Positions 7,365 through 14,155 of a DNA stretch of 18,004 nt are shown piece after piece. The stretch covers positions 19,604 to 37,607 of the forward strand of contig DFBO01000050.1 of the NCBI GenBank assembly GCA_002366675.1, in the 5' to 3' direction. This DNA comes from Flavobacteriaceae bacterium UBA3078. GTDB lineage: Bacteria; Bacteroidota; Bacteroidia; Flavobacteriales; Flavobacteriaceae. Positions within the stretch are counted from its first letter, which is position 1. Each line of letters begins with the position of its first letter. The translations under genes and the position numbers were made by a program. The notes beneath the pieces are model-generated. The model searched no databases. It saw only the letters and a list, made by a program, of their open reading frames with translations, and was not told where the DNA came from.

Positions 7365-8255
7365 TTACTTTTGAAATTGCTTTGACACTTTCTCAGCTTT
7401 TCTGCTCCCAGAATAGTCATAAAAACCTTCACCAGATTTTACACCTAATTTTCCAGCCATAACCATATTTACTAACAGAGGACAAGGTGCATATTTCGGG
7501 TTCTTAAAGCCATCATACATGACATTTAATATAGATAAACAAATGTCTAATCCAATAAAATCTGCAAGTTGTAATGGACCCATTGGATGAGCCATTCCTA
7601 ATTTCATAACAGTATCTATTTCTTCAACTCCTGCAACTCCATTGTAAAGGGTTTCAATAGCTTCGTTTAGCATTGGCATGAGTATTCTATTTGCAACAAA
7701 ACCTGGGTAATCATTTACTTCAGTTGGAGTTTTACCTAGTTTTTTTGAAAGCTCCATAATGGTGTTTGTAACCTCGTCGCTAGTATTGTATCCACGAATT
7801 ATTTCAACCAATTTCATAATTGGAACTGGATTCATAAAGTGCATACCAATAACCATACTTGGTCTAGAGGTTACAGCTGCAATTTGGGTAATCGAAATAG
7901 AGGAGGTGTTACTTGCTAGAATTGTATCTTCTGGGCATGCTTCATCTAATTGTTTGAAAATTTTGAGTTTTAAATCGATATTTTCAGTAGCTGCTTCAAC
8001 AACTAAGCTTGCATATTCAACACCTTCGTTAATACTTGTAAAAGTTGTAATATTAGCAAGAGTTTCAGCTTTATCAGCTTCGGTAATTCTTTCTTTAGCA
8101 ACCATGCGATCTAAATTTTTAGAAATGGTATCCATGCCTCTTTTTAAAGAAGCTTCGCTAATATCTATAAGTTGTACTTTAAATCCACTTTGAGCAAAAG
8201 TATGTGCAATACCATTTCCCATGGTTCCAGCTCCAATAACTGCTACGTTTTTCAT
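7365..8255 (-). CDS. hbd: 3-hydroxybutyryl-CoA dehydrogenase
   Basis: This NAD(P)-dependent enzyme interconverts 3-hydroxybutyryl-CoA and acetoacetyl-CoA and acts in fatty-acid, butanoate or related acyl-CoA metabolism in the cytoplasm. Numbered from the chosen start, the Rossmann motif GAGTMG is at 8-13 and D31 follows the second strand as expected. SNTSS is at 115-119. The catalytic pair is H139 (GMHFMNPVP) and E151 (KLVEIIRG), with N189 in PGFVANRIL. The C-terminal domain continues with GPLQLADFIGLDICL and ends KSGEGFYDYS. The frame also has an ATG at 8273, but that codon is part of a hairpin repeat and homologues begin MKNVAVIG-like, so 8255 is preferred (296 residues). No thiolase or enoyl-CoA hydratase gene is nearby, so the pathway cannot be fixed from context. 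Confidence 0.93.
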   Translation of the reverse strand: MKNVAVIGAGTMGNGIAHTFAQSGFKVQLIDISEASLKRGMDTISKNLDRMVAKERITEADKAETLANITTFTSINEGVEYASLVVEAATENIDLKLKIFKQLDEACPEDTILASNTSSISITQIAAVTSRPSMVIGMHFMNPVPIMKLVEIIRGYNTSDEVTNTIMELSKKLGKTPTEVNDYPGFVANRILMPMLNEAIETLYNGVAGVEEIDTVMKLGMAHPMGPLQLADFIGLDICLSILNVMYDGFKNPKYAPCPLLVNMVMAGKLGVKSGEGFYDYSGSRKAEKVSKQFQK

Positions 8256-8270
8256 TTGTTTTGTCTTTGT

Positions 8271-8301
8271 CATTGCGAGACTTTTTTAAAGTCGTGGCAA
8301 T
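8271..8301. repeat. Short flavobacterial REP-like hairpin
   Basis: The element reads CATTGCGA, then GACTTT-TTT-AAAGTC, then GTGGCAAT. It forms a perfect 6-bp inner stem (8279-8284 with 8288-8293) and a 5-bp outer stem ATTGC/GCAAT (8272-8276 with 8297-8301) separated by small internal loops. CATTGCGAG...GTGGCAATCT is a type I associate with dispersed intergenic repeats in Flavobacteriaceae. It sits directly upstream of the hydroxybutyryl-CoA dehydrogenase start. Confidence 0.65.
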
Positions 8302-8382
8302 CTGTTTGAATTATAATTTAAATATAAATTGAATTTCAATTAGAAAGGTTACTTCAGTCGTTTTACCTTTATTGATATTTCT

Positions 8383-9342
8383 TTAAAATTGATCAATAAT
8401 CATAGTTGCTACACGTAAGGCTTCAGTGCCATCATGTAAAGTAACTACTGGAGACCTATTATTATTTATAGCGTCTGCAAAAGAATTTAATTCGTCTAAA
8501 ATAGCGTTGTTGTTAGCTATTTCAGGATTGTCGAAATAAATCTGTTTTTTTATACCTTCAGCATTTTGAAGAATCATATCGAAATCTCCAGGGTTTTGTG
8601 GCGCATCTTTCATTTTAACAACTTCGCATTTCTTTTCTAAGAAATCAACCGAGATATAAGCATCTTTTTGAAAGAAACGCGATTTACGCATATTCTTTAA
8701 AGAAATTCTACTAGCTGTTAAGTTGGCTACACAACCATTTTCAAATTCTATTCTGGCATTGGCAATATCTGGAGTGTCGCTAATAACTGAAACACCACTT
8801 GCTGATACGTTTTTAACTTTAGATTTTACAACACTTAAAATAACATCTATATCATGAATCATTAAATCTAAAACTACAGGAACATCTGTTCCTCGAGGAT
8901 TAAATTCAGCTAAACGATGTGTCTCAATAAACATTGGGTTTACAATTTGATCTTTTACCGCAAGGTAAGCTGGGTTAAATCTCTCTACATGTCCTACTTG
9001 TCCACGAATGTTATGTTGCGCTAAAAGTTCTCTAATATGTTCAGCTTCTTCAACCGTATTTGTAATTGGCTTTTCAATAAAAATGTGTTTGCCTTTGTCT
9101 ATTGCTTTAATAGCACAATCATAATGCGAAAGAGTAGGAGTTACAATATCTACCATATCAACTGCATCTATAAGATCATCGATAGAATTGAAGTATTTGT
9201 AACCAAATTCAACTTCAATTTTTTTTGCATTGTCTTCATTTGCATCATAAAAACCAACAAGTTGATATTTTTCAGATTGGTTAAGAAGCCTTAAATGAAT
9301 TTTTCCAAGATGACCTGCACCTAGAACTCCAGCTTTTAGCAT
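8383..9342 (-). CDS. Gfo/Idh/MocA family oxidoreductase
   Basis: This is a 319-residue NAD(P)-dependent sugar-type dehydrogenase. GAGHLG at 8-13 is the Rossmann motif. EKP at 90-92 carries the conserved lysine that contacts cofactor and substrate. GHVERFNPA at 117-125 and DLMIHDID at 159-166 are in the substrate-binding domain, H163 being the usual active-site histidine. The GHxERFNPA-type segment resembles UDP-N-acetylglucosamine 3-dehydrogenase-like members, so a nucleotide-sugar substrate is possible but not shown. No sugar-transferase or LPS genes are beside it. It begins 17 nt downstream of a good TAnnTTTG element and is divergent from pcm. Confidence 0.9.
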   Translation of the reverse strand: MLKAGVLGAGHLGKIHLRLLNQSEKYQLVGFYDANEDNAKKIEVEFGYKYFNSIDDLIDAVDMVDIVTPTLSHYDCAIKAIDKGKHIFIEKPITNTVEEAEHIRELLAQHNIRGQVGHVERFNPAYLAVKDQIVNPMFIETHRLAEFNPRGTDVPVVLDLMIHDIDVILSVVKSKVKNVSASGVSVISDTPDIANARIEFENGCVANLTASRISLKNMRKSRFFQKDAYISVDFLEKKCEVVKMKDAPQNPGDFDMILQNAEGIKKQIYFDNPEIANNNAILDELNSFADAINNNRSPVVTLHDGTEALRVATMIIDQF

Positions 9343-9358
9343 GTTTTTACGTTTTCAA

Positions 9359-9366
9359 CAAAAATA
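9359..9366 (-). promoter_or_regulatory. Candidate -7 element (TATTTTTG) of the Gfo/Idh/MocA gene
   Basis: The minus strand reads TATTTTTG, an exact match to the Bacteroidota TAnnTTTG -7 consensus. It ends 16 nt before the ATG at 9342, which leaves room for a short leader. No clear TTTG -33 partner is seen about 19 nt upstream, so this is a moderate call. Confidence 0.45.
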
Positions 9367-9482
9367 AGATTTTACTTTTAGAAATCTGATAATTGAAAAT
9401 ATAAATTAATCGAAACATTTAAAACTTTAAGCTTTGAACTTGTTGCTTATTGAATTATTTTAGCTTGAAAATTAACCTACCA

Positions 9483-10124
9483 TTGAAAGATACTTTTAAA
9501 CATAGAGGCTTAAGACAACAACTTGTTGAAGTAATTAAAAACAAAGGCATTAAAGACGAAAATGTTTTGGAGGCTATTGGTAAAATTCCACGACATTTAT
9601 TTATGGATTCTGGGTTTTTAGACCATGCGTATCAAGATAAAGCGTTCCCTATTGCTGCAGACCAGACTATTTCGCAGCCATATACTGTAGCTTTTCAAAC
9701 AGAATTATTACAAGTAAAACCTGGAGATAAAATTTTAGAAATTGGTACAGGAAGTGGATACCAAACTGCTGTTCTATCTGAGCTTGGAGCTGTTGTTTAT
9801 AGTATTGAAAGACAGCGAGAACTTTATAAAAAAACAAGCACCTTTTTGCCCAAACTGGGATATAGAGCCAAAAAAATCATTTTTGGTGATGGTTACATTG
9901 GATTAAAAGAAGAAGCACCATTTAATAGTATTATTGTTACTGCTGGAGCGCCTTTTGTGCCAAAGCCCTTATTAAGTCAATTAGCAATAGGAGGTCGATT
10001 AGTGATTCCGGTTGGAGACGATGTTCAAATCATGACTTTATTTATTAGAAATGGAGCCAAAGAATTTGAAAAACACGAGTTTGGAGAATTTAGATTTGTA
10101 CCTTTATTAGAAGATAAAAATTAA
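9483..10124 (+). CDS. pcm: Protein-L-isoaspartate O-methyltransferase, TTG start
   Basis: Pcm methylates isoaspartyl residues in damaged proteins using S-adenosylmethionine and so starts their repair. With the chosen start, QTISQPYTVA is at 61-70, the family active-site loop. The SAM motif ILEIGTGSGYQTAVL is at 84-98, and VTAGAPFVPKPLLSQLAIGGRLVIPVG forms the conserved C-terminal part. No ATG lies before residue 41, so the start is non-ATG. In-frame TTG codons are at 9450, 9465 and 9483. The 9483 TTG gives (M)KDTFKHRGLRQQL, matching the N-terminus I expect for flavobacterial homologues, and 213 residues. Its stop overlaps the stop of the convergent NTF2-like gene by 4 nt. Confidence 0.9.
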   Translation: MKDTFKHRGLRQQLVEVIKNKGIKDENVLEAIGKIPRHLFMDSGFLDHAYQDKAFPIAADQTISQPYTVAFQTELLQVKPGDKILEIGTGSGYQTAVLSELGAVVYSIERQRELYKKTSTFLPKLGYRAKKIIFGDGYIGLKEEAPFNSIIVTAGAPFVPKPLLSQLAIGGRLVIPVGDDVQIMTLFIRNGAKEFEKHEFGEFRFVPLLEDKN

Positions 10125-10648
10125 TTTTTCGGTAAATATTCTATTGGAATAGGGTTTTCTGGAGATTCTTGAGTCCAATAGATATTCACAATCCACCATC
10201 TTTTCCCATCGTTAAGTAATTGAATGCTATTGATGCCTCTCATAAAAGGCTCAGTATCTGTTTCACTATGGAAAGATTCGTAAGTACTAAAAACTTGAGT
10301 TACATTACCAAAAGTATTAACTGTTCTGAAAATTTCTTTTTCAAAAAAACCATTTTCAATTAACCAAGAACCTGAGGTATTTATATAATCTGAAGGTGAC
10401 ATATATTGAGCCACATAAAGTCCTTCTTTATTTTTTCCAGATGGTATTAATTTTGCGTCTTCTAGAAACAAGTATTTTAATAGATTCCAATCTCGTTCTT
10501 CTCCTTTTTCACCAGAAATTACAGCATATAGTGTTTCTAAAGTACTATCTAATGTTTTTACCTTTTCAGCATATTTAATGTTGCTTTCTTGAGCTTTAGC
10601 TGTTATAGTAAAAACTATTAATAGAAGTAATAAAATGATTTTTTTCAT
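10121..10648 (-). CDS. Secreted NTF2-like protein of unknown role
   Basis: The 175-residue protein starts with a clear signal peptide (MKKIILLLLLIVFTITAKA, probable cut before QE). The mature part has the layout of a SnoaL/NTF2-like fold. An N-terminal helix with LDSTLETLYAVISGEKGEERDW is followed by LKYLFLEDAKLIPSG. Later come NVTQVFSTYESFHSETD and a terminal strand pair ending NDGKRWWIVNIYWTQE. No catalytic residues can be assigned. It lies 22 nt downstream of smpB on the same strand and may be co-transcribed with it. Its end overlaps pcm tail to tail by 4 nt. A second, partial protein of similar type is at the left edge of the window. Confidence 0.85.
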   Translation of the reverse strand: MKKIILLLLLIVFTITAKAQESNIKYAEKVKTLDSTLETLYAVISGEKGEERDWNLLKYLFLEDAKLIPSGKNKEGLYVAQYMSPSDYINTSGSWLIENGFFEKEIFRTVNTFGNVTQVFSTYESFHSETDTEPFMRGINSIQLLNDGKRWWIVNIYWTQESPENPIPIEYLPKN

Positions 10649-10670
10649 AATGTGATAATTATTAAAGTAA

Positions 10671-11126
10671 TTAAAAGTTCTTTTTAACCCTATCTAACCT
10701 TACTTTGTTTTCTCTATCTTTAATGTTTTCTCTTTTGTCAAAAAGCTTTTTTCCTTTGGCTAAAGAAATCACCATTTTAGCCAGTCCTTTTTCATTTATA
10801 AATAAGTTTAAAGGAATAATGGTTAAACCAGAAGTATTAACTTCCTTTTCCAACTTTTTAAGTTCTTTTTTGTTTAATAAAAGTTTTCTAGTTGCTTTAG
10901 GTTTGTGGTTGTAATAGGTGCCATAAACATATTCTTCTATAGTCATGTTAACTACAAACAATTCGCCATGCTCGTTAAACTCACAAAAACTTTCAGCAAT
11001 AGAAGCTTTACTGTCTCTAATAGATTTAATTTCTGTTCCACTTAAAACAATTCCAGCTGTATATTTATCCAGTATTTCGTATTGAAATCTGGCTTTTTTG
11101 TTTTTTATGTTGACGGTTTTTTGCAT
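10671..11126 (-). CDS. smpB: tmRNA-binding protein SmpB
   Basis: SmpB binds tmRNA and is required for trans-translation, which frees ribosomes stalled on broken mRNA. Chosen-start numbering: the N-terminus MQKTVNIKNKKARFQYEI is typical, and GTEIKSIR at 30-37 is a hallmark. NHKPKATRKLLLNKKE (73-88) is the tmRNA-contact region, and the tail from about 129 on (FDKRENIKDRENKVR...) is the basic C-terminal extension that enters the decoding site. The length is 151 residues, normal for the family. The frame extends to a TTG at 11135, but the ATG at 11126 is the natural start. The ssrA gene is not in the window. Confidence 0.96.
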   Translation of the reverse strand: MQKTVNIKNKKARFQYEILDKYTAGIVLSGTEIKSIRDSKASIAESFCEFNEHGELFVVNMTIEEYVYGTYYNHKPKATRKLLLNKKELKKLEKEVNTSGLTIIPLNLFINEKGLAKMVISLAKGKKLFDKRENIKDRENKVRLDRVKKNF

Positions 11127-11132
11127 ACAAGT

Positions 11133-11140
11133 CAAAGGTA
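11133..11140 (-). promoter_or_regulatory. Candidate -7 element (TACCTTTG) of smpB
   Basis: The minus strand reads TACCTTTG, an exact TAnnTTTG match. It ends only 6 nt before the smpB ATG at 11126, so transcription would start at or very near the start codon. This would give a leaderless or near-leaderless mRNA. No strong -33 motif is visible. Confidence 0.4.
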
Positions 11141-11214
11141 AATAATTTAAAAGAACTTTTTAAGCCTTATGAAAGTTATCCTTAAATTTACGACTAGACT
11201 TAAAAATTCATTTT

Positions 11215-11961
11215 ATGAAAAGAGTTGTTTTGTTATCAATTATTTATGGTTTTATGTTGTTTTCTTGTAAGGAGAGACAAGCTTCGACATTAAACGTGAA
11301 TGAAATAATAAATAAATCTATAGAAATATCTGGAGGAGAGAAATTTGCTACTTCCACAATTGAATTTGATTTTAGAGACAAACATTATAAAGCCATACGA
11401 AATAATGGTTTATATCAGTTTGAAAGACATTTTAATGATTCTGTTTTTAGTATTAAAGATGTTATTAGTAATAAAGGTTTTAGTCGTTTTGTTACTGATG
11501 GATTATTAGAGATTCCAGATTCTATGGTTGTAAAATATTCAGCTTCGGTTAATTCTGTACATTATTTTTCGATATTACCATATGGATTGAATGACGATGC
11601 AGTTATTAAAACTTACTTGGGAGAAGAAATTATTAAAAACGACAACTATCATAAAGTTCAAGTTACTTTTATGCAAGATGGAGGAGGAGAAGATTTTGAA
11701 GATGTTTTTGTGTATTGGATTAACTCTAGAACTTTTATAGCAGATTTTCTAGCATATTCTTATAATGAAAAAGATGGTTTAGGTTTACGCTTTAGGGAAG
11801 CCTATAACGAACGTTTTGTAAACGGATTACGATTTGTAGATTACAATAATTTTAAGCCAGAAGACAAAACGGTATCTGTAACAGAATTAGGGAGTTTATT
11901 TGACACTAATCAATTGAAATTACTATCTAAAATTGATTTAAAAAATGTGACCGTTAATTGA
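11215..11961 (+). CDS. DUF6503 family lipoprotein
   Basis: The 248-residue protein starts with a lipoprotein signal (MKRVVLLSIIYGFMLFSC). The lipobox LFSC puts the lipid on C18, so it is membrane anchored. The body, from INKSIEISGGEKFATSTIEFDFRDKHYKAIRNNG through VFVYWINSRTFIADFLAYSY to LRFREAYNERFVNGLRFVDYNNF, matches the flavobacterial DUF6503 family as I recall it. The fold is probably a beta-rich sheet like LolA/LolB carriers; that is inference from strand patterns. Relatives are sometimes mislabelled as deoxyribose-phosphate aldolase because of neighbouring deoC, which is also seen here. It meets the histidine phosphatase gene tail to tail with an 8-nt overlap. Confidence 0.85.
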   Translation: MKRVVLLSIIYGFMLFSCKERQASTLNVNEIINKSIEISGGEKFATSTIEFDFRDKHYKAIRNNGLYQFERHFNDSVFSIKDVISNKGFSRFVTDGLLEIPDSMVVKYSASVNSVHYFSILPYGLNDDAVIKTYLGEEIIKNDNYHKVQVTFMQDGGGEDFEDVFVYWINSRTFIADFLAYSYNEKDGLGLRFREAYNERFVNGLRFVDYNNFKPEDKTVSVTELGSLFDTNQLKLLSKIDLKNVTVN

Positions 11962-12460
11962 TAGTTAATACTTGATCAGATTTCCTCTCATTTACGATAG
12001 TAACAATGTAAAGATTTCCATTGTTGTTGTCATCTATATCATTGTATTTATTTGTACCAATAATTGAATTTACAAATTGTGGAATGGTATTGCTATGACC
12101 TACAATTAAAATCGTTTTGCCCTTAGTGTTACTTAAAAAGGCATCAAAATCTATTTTCTCAGTATTATAAATAGTTAGTTCCAATCCGTTTTTTGCAACT
12201 GTTGGTTGTGCTGTTTCTTTTGTTCTATTGTAGTCTGTAGAATAAACAACATCAAAAGTTATATGTTGCAAAATATTAGACCAGTTTTTAGCTCTATTTC
12301 TGCCTGTTTCGGTTAATATAGGATTTTTATTTGTGCTATCGCTTCTATCTTTTTCAGCATGTCTAATAAGATAGTAGGTCGTTATATCATTTGAGTTTTC
12401 TTGAGAAAAACTATTGATATTAATTAAGCAGCTAAAAAGTAGGATAAATATATATTTCAT
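11954..12460 (-). CDS. Exported histidine phosphatase family protein
   Basis: This 168-residue member of the phosphoglycerate-mutase-like superfamily is small, like SixA. The phosphohistidine motif LIRHAEK has R33 and H34. R79 in DYNRTKETA contacts phosphate, and H122 in VGHSNT completes the pocket, so the catalytic set looks intact. An N-terminal signal peptide (MKYIFILLFSCLININSFSQ) suggests export to the periplasm, which argues against a SixA role on a cytoplasmic phosphorelay. It follows deoD after 42 nt and may belong to the same transcript. The substrate is unknown; a sugar or nucleotide phosphate is possible given the nucleoside genes upstream. Confidence 0.9.
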   Translation of the reverse strand: MKYIFILLFSCLININSFSQENSNDITTYYLIRHAEKDRSDSTNKNPILTETGRNRAKNWSNILQHITFDVVYSTDYNRTKETAQPTVAKNGLELTIYNTEKIDFDAFLSNTKGKTILIVGHSNTIPQFVNSIIGTNKYNDIDDNNNGNLYIVTIVNERKSDQVLTIN

Positions 12461-12502
12461 AGAATAAACTAAAATTCAATTGTAATAATATAAAAAGTAA
12501 GT

Positions 12503-13201
12503 TTATGCTAATTCTAATGCAATATCAATCATATCTTTAAAGGTTGTTTCACGTTCCTTACTTGTAGTACGTTCACCTGTTACTAAAGAATCTGATATTG
12601 TTAAAATAGTTAGTGCATTTACATTGTGCTTTGCAGCTACAGTATAAAGTCCAGCAGTTTCCATTTCTACACAAAGAACACCAAATTTCGACCACTTTTT
12701 ATAAGATTCAAAGTCATCTGCATAAAATTCATCTGAAGTAAAAACATTTCCAGCTTTTAAAGGAATGTTTTTCTTTTTTGCTATTTCAACAGCTTTTTGG
12801 AATAAACCAAAATCTGCAGTAGGAGCGTAGTCGGCTCCACCGAAGCGTAATTCATTAACTCCTGAATTCGATGAAGCAGCCATAGCTAAAACAATATCTC
12901 TTATTTTTATATGTTTTTGGTATGAACCAGAACTTCCAACACGAATTAAATTTTTTACATCATATTCATTAATTAATTCATGAGCATATATAGATATACT
13001 TGGAACACCCATTCCAGTTCCCATTACAGATACTCGTTTGCCATTATAAGTGCCAGTATAACCTAGCATGCCACGAACTTTATTAAAGCAAATAGGGTTT
13101 TCTAAAAATGTTTCTGCAATCCATTTAGCACGAAGCGGATCTCCTGGAAGTAATATGGTTTCTGCAATTTCACCTTTTTTCGCTTCAATGTGTACACTCA
13201 T
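12503..13201 (-). CDS. deoD: Purine-nucleoside phosphorylase DeoD
   Basis: DeoD splits purine (deoxy)ribonucleosides with phosphate into base and (deoxy)ribose-1-phosphate. Residues line up with the E. coli hexameric enzyme almost number for number: H4, G20, R24 and R43 for phosphate and sugar binding across the dimer, R87 and S90 for phosphate, the CVEMETAG motif with E179-M180-E181, and D204 (TISDSL), the general acid for the base. The length of 232 residues is normal. It lies 20 nt downstream of deoC and is clearly co-transcribed. Confidence 0.97.
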   Translation of the reverse strand: MSVHIEAKKGEIAETILLPGDPLRAKWIAETFLENPICFNKVRGMLGYTGTYNGKRVSVMGTGMGVPSISIYAHELINEYDVKNLIRVGSSGSYQKHIKIRDIVLAMAASSNSGVNELRFGGADYAPTADFGLFQKAVEIAKKKNIPLKAGNVFTSDEFYADDFESYKKWSKFGVLCVEMETAGLYTVAAKHNVNALTILTISDSLVTGERTTSKERETTFKDMIDIALELA

Positions 13202-13221
13202 AAGTTACAAATGGGTTTAGA

Positions 13222-13893
13222 TTAATAATCTGAATTAAGAACAGAAGTGTTTTTTTCTGTTACTATATTAATACCTGAAGATGTGCCTATTCTATCTGCA
13301 CCTGCATCTATATATTTTAAGGCAGTTTCTAAGTCTTTAATGCCGCCAGAAGCTTTTATTTTTGCTCTGTCTTTAATAGTTTTTTTAATCATTTTTACTG
13401 CTGTTAAAGTAGCTCCTCCATTAGAAAAACCTGTAGATGTTTTAATAAAATCTGCATGAGCATCTAAACAAATCTGACAGCCTTTTAGTATTTCATTTTT
13501 AGATAGCTCGCTAATTTCCAAAATAACTTTTAATGGCGTTCTACCTATGGCAAGTTTAACATCGCAAATGTCTTTATAAACAGCAACGTAATTTTTGCTT
13601 TTAAGCATACCAATGTTTATAACCATATCGATTTCATTGGCTCCATCTTCAACAGCTTTTACTGCTTCAAATACTTTTGCGTCAGTACTCATTGCTCCCA
13701 AAGGAAAACCTATTGTTGAACACACTTTAACATTGCTTGTTGATAAATGTTGTTTTGCTAATGGGACATAAAAACTATTCACACAGACTGAAAAAAAACG
13801 ATATCTTTTTGCTTCTTCGCAGAGTTCTTTAATTTCCGTTTTTGTGGCGCTTGGTTTTAAAAGGGTATGATCTATATAATTATTGATTGACAT
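13222..13893 (-). CDS. deoC: Deoxyribose-phosphate aldolase DeoC
   Basis: DeoC cleaves 2-deoxyribose-5-phosphate to acetaldehyde and glyceraldehyde-3-phosphate, the last step of deoxynucleoside breakdown. The barrel residues are present: D89 in NEIDMV, the Schiff-base K151 in DFIKTSTGF, K180 in IKASGGI, and the phosphate-binding GGIK and GTSSG loops. The chain ends in SDY, so the C-terminal tyrosine known to matter in the E. coli enzyme is kept. It is the first gene of the deoC-deoD set. Phosphopentomutase, needed to link the two reactions, is not in the window. Confidence 0.97.
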   Translation of the reverse strand: MSINNYIDHTLLKPSATKTEIKELCEEAKRYRFFSVCVNSFYVPLAKQHLSTSNVKVCSTIGFPLGAMSTDAKVFEAVKAVEDGANEIDMVINIGMLKSKNYVAVYKDICDVKLAIGRTPLKVILEISELSKNEILKGCQICLDAHADFIKTSTGFSNGGATLTAVKMIKKTIKDRAKIKASGGIKDLETALKYIDAGADRIGTSSGINIVTEKNTSVLNSDY

Positions 13894-13921
13894 AATTTAA
13901 ACATTATAGGTTAAGGCGTAC

Positions 13922-13929
13922 CAAAAATA
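13922..13929 (-). promoter_or_regulatory. Candidate -7 element (TATTTTTG) of deoC-deoD
   Basis: The minus strand reads TATTTTTG, an exact TAnnTTTG match, ending 28 nt before the deoC ATG at 13893. A transcription start near 13917 would give a leader of about 25 nt. A -33 TTTG at the normal spacing is not clear. Confidence 0.45.
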
Positions 13930-14083
13930 CGATTAACTGCTCGAATTATCATTAGAAAGCTCATGTTTTATTCAAACTTTAAGAAATTTTAACGTATGTA
14001 AAGAGTATGTATGATAAATAAAAATAAAAATTTTGTTTCTATATTTTTGATTATAAGAAAGATGTGCATTTAAAAAGCAAAAC

Positions 14084-14097
14084 ATGATTTTTGTCAT
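14084..14097. promoter_or_regulatory. Candidate CRP/FNR-family dyad upstream of the OmpW gene
   Basis: ATGATTTTTGTCAT has the layout ATGAY-N4-RTCAT: half-sites TGAT and GTCA on either side of TTTT, typical of CRP/FNR-family operators. Its centre (14090.5) is about 41.5 bp upstream of the start predicted from the -7 element at 14120-14127, the class II activator position. No usual -33 box is seen at the normal spacing, which fits activator dependence. The start site is estimated to within a few bases only. Confidence 0.4.
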
Positions 14098-14119
14098 TAT
14101 TTATGATTTCTATGCGGTT

Positions 14120-14127
14120 TACCTTTG
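14120..14127 (+). promoter_or_regulatory. -7 element (TACCTTTG) of the OmpW-type gene
   Basis: TACCTTTG is an exact match to the Bacteroidota -7 consensus TAnnTTTG. It lies 28 nt upstream of the ATG at 14156, giving an expected start near 14132 and a leader of about 24 nt. The region at -33 lacks TTTG at the usual 19-nt spacing; a TTTG at 14090-14093 is 26 nt away, too far. Confidence 0.55.
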
Positions 14128-14155
14128 TACTAAATAATAATTAAATATTTTAATA

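Noticed and set aside
7759..8193. Open frame of 144 codons on the plus strand inside the 3-hydroxybutyryl-CoA dehydrogenase gene
   Set aside because: It is fully antisense to a conserved enzyme and shows no recognisable domain or promoter.
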